A stretch of 64,000 nt of DNA. It comes from Balanoglossus misakiensis. Its lineage: Eukaryota; Hemichordata. The stretch lies in NCBI GenBank assembly GCA_040954595.2, contig CM082598.2, positions 5,952,001 through 6,016,000 of the forward strand. The letters run 5' to 3'. A model generated the notes under the pieces. That model was not told where the DNA came from. It did not search any database and saw only the letters and a program-made list of their open reading frames with translations. A program made the translations under genes and the position numbers. This document shows positions 12,901 through 24,900 of the stretch, one piece after another (the first letter of the stretch is position 1; every line of letters begins with the position of its first letter).

Positions 12901-15900
12901 TGCGTCGTCTGATCCAGAGTTTGATGTTGCGGTGTAAAGTTCCATACCCATCACAGTCTACTCAGCAGTACCTGCCTCCCTGTCATAGAGAGCTATTTGA
13001 TGGATTAGGTTTCTTTCCAAACATGCCTGAAGTACAAGGGTAAGTTATGATTTTATAATGTGCCCATATTTTGTATGACACAGGTTGTACATCAATTGTT
13101 ATTGCTGCTTGTTGATATAAGTATACTAAATATAATAACAATCAAAAGTAAAAGTTGACTCTTAATAATTATTTACTATCTTATTGCAGGAGTGGTAACT
13201 ATTCTATTGACTGCAAAGCAGAAAGCCGTGCATGCCGAGAAGCAGACACTTGCAACAAGTTTTCTCAAGGCCACCCAACATTATCACCTGGGCTGTTCAC
13301 TGTGTACTGTCCCCACAAAATCTGTGTTGGTTTTCAAGTAATGGATGTACATGAATCGCCAGCAACGCCATTCAACATAATCATAAAGCGAATGAGGAAA
13401 GCACCACGCATTATTATTTACGACAATGCCTGCAAGCTCCACCAATACTGCCTGAATCGGTGAGTGAAAGAAACCGAAAGTATAGATAGTGGGGAATGTA
13501 TAATATGTATAGATAAAAGTACATGTAAATTCTCAATAACACACTCTAGGTTCTTGAAAAGTTTGATTTCATGTGTTTTTTTCTAATTAAACTAAATTAT
13601 TGTCAAATTTTCTTTTTCCAGTGAGCCTGACTTCTTCAAGACAACAATGTTTTTAGTTGACAGACTTCACTGGGGCAATCACATTGGGTAAGTATACTCT
13701 ACAAACTATTTATACTCGGGCAATTTTTGGAGTCAGGCTTCAGAAACAGTGGTGAAGCCTAATGCTGTGTTGTTTTACATATATCTGCAGCCTTACACAG
13801 ACCTAGATCGTTCAAATTTGACAACCTACAAAATCATAGATAAAAACATTGTAAACATTTCAGCTGATCTGTACTACACTGTTAAATGTTTTTATTTTCT
13901 TTCAGATGTTCCTCTGGATATAACATGGCTGTCTACAAGGCTGACAGAGCCATCACACAGTTGAATTCACAAGTTTGTGAGCAGAGCAATGCATCTATTT
14001 CAAGGATTAAAGCACAGCTGTCCTACATGTTACCAGACAACTTTATTTTTCACGCTGCTTTGTTTCTGGGAATAACAAACATGAAAGCAAAGAATTCATG
14101 TTAATGTTAAATATAAAAATAATTTATTCATCAATTGAGTCAATATTACAAATGTTACTAATGGGAAAAAAAATACACTTCATTAATAAAAAATAGCAGA
14201 AATTTCTCAAGTAAAAGCAGATTTTATTATTACATTAAAGTTACAAATCCATCACTCTTCTTCGCTTGGACGCTCTCTGGCTTCTTCGTGGCTGCTGGTC
14301 ATGAGGTTGTGACAGGGTTGGTGAAGGTAGGGTGGAAACGGTGGATAGCTGTGGTGGTTGTTGATCATCATGGCTGAAGATAGTGGGTAGTGGTGGTGGT
14401 GTGGGTGGAAAATCACGCAGCGATGACTGGAAGGGATCGGGTGAATTGAAGGAGGCGATGGACTGGTCCGTGTTGATTGTGGTGTTTCTTGTGTGTACCA
14501 TCACATCTGATAAAGTTAGAACTGGCATCTCCAGTGGTGTTGAGTGCATGTGATCTGAAAGAAAAATAGGAAAATAGATTAAAATCGATGTTAATATGTA
14601 AAGTGTAGAATGACATAATAGATAATTAATTTTTCTGTGTATATATTTTGTAGACCTTTTGTGACAAGTTTTATATGTATCAATAAATGTGAAATGATTT
14701 GACAAATACCAGTTTTTGTAAATTATAGACATAGATGAGAACCATAAATATGACTTACCTTCTATACTTCTCATAGATGAGAAAGTGGGCGTTGGAGCCT
14801 CGGACGAGTACTGTGCCAAGTAGTTCATAGCAGCCGGCAAGTCATCTACCCGTACAGACATATCTGAAAGTTGAAAATTTAAATACAGAATACATCTCTA
14901 TTTTAGAAATATTGTATTATGCAAGGAGTATTTTTAAATTTCAAATTCCAGTTTGTGATGGGAAACGAAGGGTTAAAATTGGATTGAAGAAAAAAAGTAT
15001 CTACTACTTACTCTCTGTCGAATCTTGAGGCGTGGGTTCTTCTTCTCGGAAATCACCTGTATGGGGAGTATAAGTACAAATTGTTAAAATCCAGAAAGAA
15101 ACGAGCACTTAATCCAAACTTGCAAACTGTTAAAAGCAAAAGTGACATAGTAAAACGGATATCAACTTACCTGTCAAATGCATCATTTGATAAAAGGAAT
15201 AGCATGATGCCGCTGCCCTTCTCAGCATCTTCGTCCACTGGCCACGGGGTCCTTGCTTAAGTTCCGCGGGGGTCTCCGACGGGTCGCAGAATGGCACATC
15301 ACTCGGCCACCACTCCGGAGCGTTGTCCTGCTGGCCCCAGAGGGGGCGTGATCGGTTGACGGTCTTCCGGACGATGTCCGGCACTAGCTTACGTAGCCCA
15401 TCGTAAGCCATTACGCTTAGGGTACAACCCCATCGCGCGACACAGTCTGGAAGGCGTTTGGGGTTGTCACTGTCACTGGATGGTGTTGAGGCTGTTGCTG
15501 TGGAAACCGGCGTCGTGTTACTGTTGGCGATGATGGTCGGCATGGATGCAGCGATCGATGTTTGCAGACCTTCGCTGCCGTGGACGATGAACTTTCGCTC
15601 ACCGGTCAAGCGATCTACAAAAGTTGTCACTACGGCGACCTCGAGGGACGTCTTCTTCGAAAACATGTCGACCTGGCTCGACAAAATTCTCCAGCTGCTG
15701 GTCTGCTTCTTGTTAAGACTCTCCATTGCGATGCGTGTAGTACTCAGAATTACGATGTAATGACATGAACTAGAAAGTTTCCCATATTTATATAGATTGC
15801 AACAATGAAAGGTGACAAACATGATCTTGACCGCACTTTCGCGATTGCCGACAATGCCGCATACACATTCACACTTTCATAATCATAGAGGGTGATTGAC

Positions 15901-18900
15901 ACGATCGGCCCCTTTGACTCTATTAGGAGGTGGTATATCAGATGCACCGACCGTTTATTCCAAGTGCCGCTAACCAATTAATAATAATTATAAACTTGTG
16001 AATGGGAGTGGTCGGTACCTTCGGATCATGCTTAGCGAAAGGCATCGGCAGTAGAGAGACCAAAATGATTGGCAGGAGGTTCATGGAGTTGGTTTACCGC
16101 CTCAATTTACAACTACATGTACATTTGTATTTAGACCTAAAAAACTCATTCGATAACATCATGTGCGCAGGCAGCGAGGACATTTTTCTTTAATACAAAA
16201 TAGCCGATTGAAAAATAACGTGTTTTTAAATATCGAATTCACTGTTGAGGCAAAAGTCGGACGTACACGGCCAAAGACACAATTTCCGTACCTCACCCAT
16301 ATTCTACTCATTTAAACCGATCTCACAGTCACCAAACACAGAAAGAATATCAGACACACCTATTCTCTCCCCCCCCCCTCCCCCCAAAACAACATTTTTT
16401 TTACGTTTTATTGAGACGGACCGAATGACTGTCACCACTCGTTCACTCCCGGGCATTCGCTCAAGAATAACACGTAACTGCACTCACGCTATAGAAATAC
16501 ACACAACCGTCTTTCCAAATAAATATATCAATTTTATTTTGACATAAAAACGTTGGGCAAGTATACCGATCACGGTAGCGCGCGAGTAGTCAGATTCATC
16601 GCGCGATCATCCGATGAGCGCAGTGCGACCTTGACCATAGTTCAACCGATGACGTCAAAGGTCAGGTCATTCAAAAATGGCGATTGTCGCATCGTATATA
16701 CCCATTTCGCGTTCGTACGTAAGCTCAATCAGCTGCTAAAATCGACAAACCAAAGAGCCCCTAATTAAAGTCGATGTAAAATCAGACTTGGATATGATCT
16801 AGTAGAAAGGAAAGGTCAGTATTTCACCAAACGAGAAATGACGCGGATCGTGTATTTTGTACATAGCTGCATACCGGTAACACAACATATCAAGTTTTCA
16901 AAACCCCTCGATCGATACGACTGGGAGCTCGGTATTAAGTATTCCCACATTTTATCATCGAATAGAATTTGTGCTTTTAGAAGCTGGCTTGTATTCAAGT
17001 GTAACTCGGAGTACGCAAGTCCGAGCACCGAGTGCAACTCGGTGTATACAAGTCCGAGTACAGCCACTACTCGGAGTGTACAAGTCCGAGTACTCGGACT
17101 TTGAAGTCCGACTCGGTCTTTGAACTCGGAGTATGCACTTTGAAGTACTCTTACATACCTCAGCAGGTGGTGATTCTTGTTGTGCTGGCTGTTGGTCTGG
17201 AAATGCTGGCTTGGTCTCCTGCTCTGGTGTTACGGTGTCAGTGATGTATTTCTTGACGTGTGTGGTATTCCTAGAATATTGAACACCTCTCGGGGTCTCA
17301 ACTATGATGCTATTCCCAGTTTTGTTGACAACAGTATACGGGTCCGGGTTAAATGGAGTTGACAATTTTTTTGTCTTCTGCTGTTCAACTAGAACTTTAT
17401 CTCCAACTTGCACTTCAGAATATCGCGCATTCCTTCTTTCATCTGCATACATCTTTGCTTTTCCTTTCTGTTCGGCATCTCTGTCACGTACATCTATGTC
17501 GTTGTGATGCTCTGCGTTGAATTCTGGCAATTTCTTGCGTCTGAATAGGAGTTCGGCTGGGCTTTTGCCTGTAGTAGCATGATCTATGCCTCTGTATTTG
17601 GTCACGTATTTTCTCAGTTCTCGTTTCCAATCTAGCCCTTCGGCCTGAGCGATGCGGATTCTCTTCATCAATGATCTGTTCTGGCATTCTACTTCGCCGT
17701 TAGCTTGAGCCCACCTTGCTGTAACACTAAGGTGTGTGATGCTGTTGTGGTCACAATATTTCTGGAACTCTTCGGATCGGAACTGTTCACGTTCAGTCTG
17801 CGAGTATCTCCTCTCACAATTGGTGAGGCTACGGCTTGCATAACAAACTGGAACTAGCATTTTGTTCTGCTCCTGCACTAGCACTGCACCTAGTCCTACG
17901 GGACTGGCATCAGCAATCACTTTCGTCGGAGCGTTTTTGTCGAAGTAGGCTAGGGTTGTTGCTTTGGCTAAACTTGCCTTCAGCTCCGCAAATGCTGATT
18001 TCTGTTCTGGACCGAAATGGAATGGCACGTTCTTTCTGGTGATTCTCCTCAGCGGTTCTGAGATAGTTGCGAGGCCTGGTATAAATCGGCTACTGTAGCT
18101 AACCATGCCCATGAAGCTTCTGACTTCAGATACATCTCTCGGTTCTCTGGCCTCCAATACGGCTCTAACTCTGTCTTGGGTTGGTCCTATGCCCTTCTGT
18201 GACAGTAGTATTCCCATGAAAACAAGGTCATCCATGTTGAATTGACACTTTTCACGGTTCAGTGTTAGACCACAATCGCGTAATCAGGTTATGACTGCAA
18301 GTAAACTGCAAGTAAAATGTGTTTCCTGGTCACACCCATGTACTATCATCAGATATGTTTTCTACACCATCAATGCCTGCCAGGGGCTGTCGCAATTTCG
18401 TGTTGATACAGTTCACTCGCTGAACTTACACCAAATAGCAAACGTTTGTAACGATACAGTCCGGCGTGTGTGGCGAATGTTGTGATCTCACGGGATTCTG
18501 GCGTCAGCTCCAACTGGTGGTAACCCCACTTTAAGTCTAGTTTGCTGAACACTTTGGAACCGTTCATGTTCTGTAACAGCTCATCTACGGTAGGGATAGG
18601 GTGTCTGCCGCGTATGATCGCTTTGTTTGCTCTGCGCATTTCGATGCATAGTCTAATGTCACCTGCGGATTTTGGCACTACAACGACTGGGTTGACCCAT
18701 GGTGTCGGCCCGTCTACTGGTTCAATAATGTCCAAATCCAGTAGCTCTTTTATTTTCGCCCCTACCTTTCCTCTCAATTTGAATGGTGTTCGCCTCAGGG
18801 GTTGTGCTACACGTTCTACGGAGGGGTCGATGTGAAGTTTTATTTGCTTTGTGTTGAGCTTGCCCACACCAGTAAAGACATCAGGGTACTGTCGCTGTAA

Positions 18901-21900
18901 GCGGTCAGCCATGTCTGTTACTGTTGCGATGTGTGCACCAATATCAATTTTCAGTACACCCAATTTTGTTGATGTGTCCTTGCCGAGTAAAGGTATGCCT
19001 TTGCCTTTAATGACTAGGAATTCAGCATTGGTGATGTTTCTGCCCACCTTTACTTCACATGTGAAACTGCCCTTGACGGTTAGGGGTTGGTTTGATCCAT
19101 ACGGGTACAGTTTTCGTCCGCATGTGTTGGCCTGTAATGCACATCTGATCTGCTGTCGCTTTAATTGCTCCCAGGTTGGCTCATCAATAATGTTGCCAGT
19201 TGCGCCTGAGTCTACCAACATTTTCAGGTTTACACCACCAACATGGACATCAAGTGTGTTTGAGTTCTTACCACTGTTGACAGTGAAGGCGTAATCGGGC
19301 GGTGCTGGGCTGTTTTGCGGCTCTTCGACCACATTGACTTCTGATTTGACCTTTGACCTGCATACTTTGGCAAAGTAATTCTTACCGTCGCATTTCTAGC
19401 ATGTCTGGCCTCTTGCTGGACATTTGGGATCGCGACCAAAGTGTCCTGTCAATCCACAGCGATAACAAGTTTTATCTCTTGCTGGTTTTGTATTTTTATC
19501 TTTCTCATGTTTCTTTGGTTTCTGTGTACGGCGTTTGCTTCTATCAGTAAGTCTGTTGACAGTTTCCCTGTCTTCTCTCTTTGCTGAAAGAGCAGCAATT
19601 TGTACCTCCACTTTCTCACACTGATCGGCTATTTGTAGGGTACGTGCTAAGGTCAATGCTTGGCCTTCTTCCAATAACTACAGGCGTACGTAATCTGACG
19701 AACATTTATTCAGCACTGCGTCTCTGATTTGATTGTCTTTATCACCTCCGAAGTTACAATCACTGGCAGCTTTACGTAGGCGGGTTACAACTTGAAGTAC
19801 GGTCTCACCTTGCTTTTGTGTGGTTTGATGGAATGTCTGTCTGGCGAACGCAGGGTTGACTTGGGGCACAAAGTAGGTGTTTAGCGCTGTCACGGCTCTG
19901 TTATACTCTGTGACTGTTCCCGTATCTGACAAAGTTGTAAAAATGTCCTGTACGTCTGGACCGGCTAAATGCAACAACAAAGCTCTCCGCCTTTGTTTCG
20001 TGGAGTCGTCATTAATTATCAAACCTTTTCCATCGGCGTACAGTTCAAATGATGTCAGCCATCGCTCCCATCGTGGCCCCAGGGTTGACGGATTAGTATA
20101 GCAGTCAAATTTTGGAATCGGGCGCTGGTTTTTTAATCTTCCTTCAAGGATGTGGGTGAAATACTCGTCGCTAGTGTTATGTACCGCTTCTCACGGTATA
20201 TGTGTTTATATGTGTCAGTCGCTCTTACTTCGTAACTTAGAGGACACTCCGAATTGAATCATGAACACGAACAGGTATTTATTGCTTGCACACAAGGAGA
20301 ACTACAACTACCAGAGAGAGTATCAGAACGAGGCTATATGTCCCATACTGCCATGCGTCTGGAATGTACCAAAGTCAATACAGGGGGATCAGAATACATC
20401 TGATACACTACAAATGCCATTAACTGTTGGTTAATATTATCCACAAGGGAGTTTATGCTGACAATTTGTTGTTTGTTTGATTGTTTGTTTGTCTGTTTGT
20501 TCATTCATTCGTTCATTTTAAGAAATTAACCTCATGTGACATTACAGTTTTATTGACATCCTCATCATGCTCCTCCTTCATTACTTACAGGATGGAGACA
20601 CACCTTTGCACTTTGCAGCAGGGTATGGTGATGAAGGCCATGTCAGATTATTATTGGAACACGAAGCTGATGTGACCATACAAAACAAGGTAAATACCAA
20701 CATCACTTCTGCAGGTTAATTCTATCAGTATGGAAAGATTTATTCATTTATTTGTTTGTTTGTTTAGGAATCCTCACAGTATGTTTCAAATATTATGTAC
20801 ATTGTTCTCATGCTCCTCCGCCATTAAGGCTGCCGCACACGAGAGAAATCAGCTGAGCAAAAAGTCATTCGAGGAATTTTGCTCAGCAATTTTCCTTCCG
20901 TGTGCGGGCGATTTTTCCTGATATTTTTACTTTTGTGTCGCGGATCACGATATTCAACATGTTTGATATTTTTTTCCTCACATGGAAAATTACTCACTGT
21001 GTGCGCTGAACAAAGAAATTTTATCTAGCCTAATTGCGCATGCGCCGGCATCACTTGACGAGGATACCAACCTGACTTCTGCAGATTAATGCTATTAGTA
21101 TAGAAACATTTATTTATTTGTTTGTTTGTTTGTTTGTTTGTTTAGGAATCCTCACAGTATGTTTAAAATGTTATGACATTTTTCTCATGCTCCTCCTCCT
21201 TACATACAGAAATACTCACCAGTACGGTGTTGGCAAGAAATTAAGTTACTCACAATGAAAATGCTTCATAATAATGGATGACCACAGACAAGTTCTCTAC
21301 CTCTGATAATGATAACAGTAATTTAGGCACTCTATGCAAGTCAAAACACAGTATTTCACTCAAACAAACACTTTCTGAACATTAATGATCATCAAAGTCA
21401 TCTCTAGTCATTAGTCTAAACAAAGCTTTCCCATCCATGTAAATGTTATGGTCTCATGCAGATCTATAGAATTTGATCCAAATCAGTTTTTCCCTCAAAA
21501 CTGTCAAGATAAATAAAGGCACAATCTAATGTCTGTATTTTTCTTTGTAACAGACCTGATGAGAGACAGACATTGTAAAAATTATAAATTCCATGAAAAG
21601 AGATCATTGTTTAAAATCAAATATTCACCCAACCTCTGGACTAAAATCATGAGGGTATCTATCAAATACATTAGTCTGGCTATTTTGCCTTCTATGGTTT
21701 GCAGCTTTTGAAATTGTTCGTCGTTATGAGGAAATTTATCTGTTATCTCTAAACAAAGTCAAATTGAACATTCTGACATGGTGGACCTAATACACACAAT
21801 GCATTCATTTAATTCAACTCTATCATTTAAAGCTACATTGACGTGGAGACATCCAACTAAAAAAAATTGCGTCAAGGACACGGTGGTCCCATTTAGGGAT

Positions 21901-24900
21901 TACACAGAAAGAGTCTACACCGGAGTACATATACAGACAGACACACACACATAGAGAGATCAATAGTCAAACACTGACTGACATAAGCTGCCAATGGCAT
22001 GTGAAATGTACATAGACCAAGTAGAACAGCTGGTCTCTTTAGCAGTTAGCCAGTTATGTAAACATGTAGGAATGTGATGTGTATACAAATATAAGAGGGG
22101 TGCCTTCCGTATTACAAAGAACTATGTACTGGTAATTGTTCTTCTTGAGATAAAAATTTTTGTGGTATGAGACAAAATATCCTACAAAATATAATAAAAG
22201 TTCCAAATTACCTATGATTTGATTCCATAATATTTCTAAAGAAACCAATCCCATTAACTTACAACCCGAATTTTAAAGTAATCAGCCATACAGAATACAC
22301 TTTCTGAGAAATATAATTTTTTTATCAAAATTGGAAAATATGCTCCCAAAACACAAGATATTGCCCCCACAAAACATTGACACTTTAATCATATGTTTTG
22401 TAAATGATCATGAGAACTCACCCAGGAACCTTCAAATCAAAATTCAAAGCAATGGGGGTAGAGGGTTCTGAGAAAGAGTTTGACCAAAACTACACTAAAT
22501 GTATTGAATTCTTCACGTTGATTTGAAAAACATACATGCAAATCTTACTTGAGGTACCGCAAGGAACATGCCTACCAAATTTCAAAGCAATCTGACAAGC
22601 AGTTTTAGAGAAAAAATATTTGGTCAAAAAAGGCGAAAATGATAAATATACAAATTTTGCAACAATTTCAACAAAACTATGATAACTCAGATCACAGATA
22701 TGAAGCTTCATACTAAATTTCAATTCTAGAAAAGTAGATTTTTTTACCAAAAATGTGAAAAAATGCATAAAGAATAGAAAATTCACACTATTAGCTCAAA
22801 ACATATAGAACTGTGTGAGATTAACATAAGGTACATGCATACCAATTTTCAAATCAATATGACCAGTGGTTGTTGAGTTTCTGAGTTTTGACCGATTTCT
22901 CGTTTTACCCAGCTAATTTGCATATTTTGGCAATGACAACTTCATTTGAACAAACTCCCATCTACAGCCCTTAATGCATCTGCACATCAAAAATTAAGGT
23001 TATACGTGCAGCAGTTTTCAAGTCATTGATGGACAAACAGACATACACACATCTATCCATACATGCAGACGCAACTGATTCCATAAGGTTCCATGGTATA
23101 TATACATAACCAAATTGGACCTAATGATATAAGCACCCTAAATACTATTATGCACACCTTATCTTGTTGTACGTCTTACGCCATGTTGTCTGTTTTGTTT
23201 CATGGATAGGATGGCGACACAGCACTCCACATGGCAGCAATGTGCAAACTGCCTTGGATGGATTATGGAAAAATTGTGAAACTATTGTTGCAATATGGAG
23301 CTGATATTGACTGCAAGAATAAGGTACAATCTTCCACTTTTTTATTCCATGACATTATAGACCTAAACCATGTGTTCTGATCAACACCCATTTGATCAAG
23401 TAGTTAATCTTCATAATCTTTGAATTTGAAATGCACAATTTTATCAAAGTCTTGAAAATGCCTCAACACTATTTGTAATAACAAAGCACTGCTAAAGCAG
23501 TATGAGTTTGCACAATGGTCTCCTTTCTATTTTATTTTCTTGGTAAATTGTGGTGAGGATAGAATTTAACTACCGGTATTTACCATTGTCCTTTGAATCA
23601 AAACTACTCCCCCTATCGAGTCAGGTGTTGTACAGTCAGCTGTTGACCCGTGACGGTCGATGCCAATCCTATCGGTGAAACTTTCTATCTCTGTTTTCAG
23701 CGATGTAGGGGGCATATTTCTGTCGGCCTCCAGCATCTGCCAACTCCTGTCTGTCACCTAATAATATAACAATTCACAATAAGGAGGGTTGTTTTTCATT
23801 GTTTATGCTCTATCTTATTTGGGTTTTAAATAATACTGTACTTTTGGTAAGAGTTTTTGATACAATGTGATGGAAAAGAGGAATCAGTGTTAATTTTCTT
23901 TAGGTGATTGTTGATTTTGTGAAAATAAGGTTTTTTGTTCACTATTAAACATGTTACTTGATGTGGTTATTTTTTTCATGAAAAATTTAAGACAAAATTA
24001 TCTTTAAATTACATTAGAATTTAATGAATTTTGATTTATGGTTATCTGTAACATTATTACTACTTTCATAAATATAAACTTCATAATTAATGTTTCAATT
24101 CTTTTTATCCCAAATAAATTAGACTGGAAAGACACCACTTGATGTCGCTGGAAAGGAGTCTAGTAAGGAGGTGCTGTCGGATTACGTTCAGGTGAGTGAA
24201 ATATTTATATTACGATGAATTTTAATAATATACAACCTGAAGTGTGCTCATTCTGATTCATCTTGAATTAAAAGTGACCACATTTATATCGATATGATAA
24301 AAATTATGACTTAATGTGTTGTCACTCTTATTGTACTCTCCAAACCCACAAATAAAATTGTATTTTGTGATTTATTTATTCCAGAAACGAAACGAGTACA
24401 ATGTCCTGATGATGAAGGAATCAGGTATGGAATGTGACATTTTAAAGTTGTTCTTCGCTGGAGATGGTGGAGTTGGTAAGACTACATTATTGGAGTCACT
24501 TCAGAGGGTATGTTAATATTTTTTTTTTGATTTGCGTAAAAGGTCTAGTAGGCCATATTACAATAAATAAGGGTTGTTTGTGTGAAAGTTTGCAATCTGG
24601 TTAAAATGATGGGCTAGAGTAAATTATTAATGAAAAACCCTTACTCACTGTCCTAAAATGTGATTTGTGAAGCAAAAGATGCCTGTCATGAAAAAAACTG
24701 CATGTGAAGTAAAATTGTCGCAACTGATTCAAAACAAACGATTGGCAGAGTAAAAGCGCAATACTTCGCATACAAAATCTTTCGTGCACCAGCGATATTA
24801 AGAAAATATTTAGACAAACATTTGTAATCTCATCGCATATAAAGAAACTGCTGTAGATCAGAATGCCACAGGTGAATGTATCAATACGTGACACAGGATA

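Larger units (their letters stand above)
5152..17161 (+). mobile_element. KDZ-superfamily DNA transposon (about 12.0 kb) with transposase and an accessory gene
   Basis: Long terminal inverted repeats (5153-5345 and 17000-17160, starting AGGTATGTAAGAGTACTTC) are bounded by a 7-bp target duplication AGCAGGT (5145-5151 and 17162-17168). One base beside each duplication copy is ambiguous. Inside are a spliced KDZ transposase (+) and a convergent spliced gene (-). Removing the element restores the gypsy reading frame. The transposase is interrupted by the 7953-12250 element. KDZ relatives (Kyakuja, Dileera, Zisupton; also Dada and Plavaka) have 6-8 bp duplications. Assignment below superfamily level is not possible here. 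Confidence 0.88.
4515..20412 (-). mobile_element. Ty3/gypsy (mag/SURL-like) LTR retrotransposon, interrupted by a KDZ transposon
   Basis: Two 238-bp LTRs (4515-4752 and 20175-20412) are flanked by the 5-bp target duplication AATGC (4510-4514 and 20413-20417). The element reads on the minus strand: gag, zinc knuckle, aspartic protease, RT, RNase H and C-terminal integrase, then a polypurine tract. Without the 12-kb insert it is only about 3.9 kb, because the end of RNase H and most of the integrase are deleted. It also has internal stops and a frameshift, so it is not autonomous. The LTRs differ at about 4 positions, all in the first 75 bp, implying a young insertion, probably mobilised in trans. 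Confidence 0.93.
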
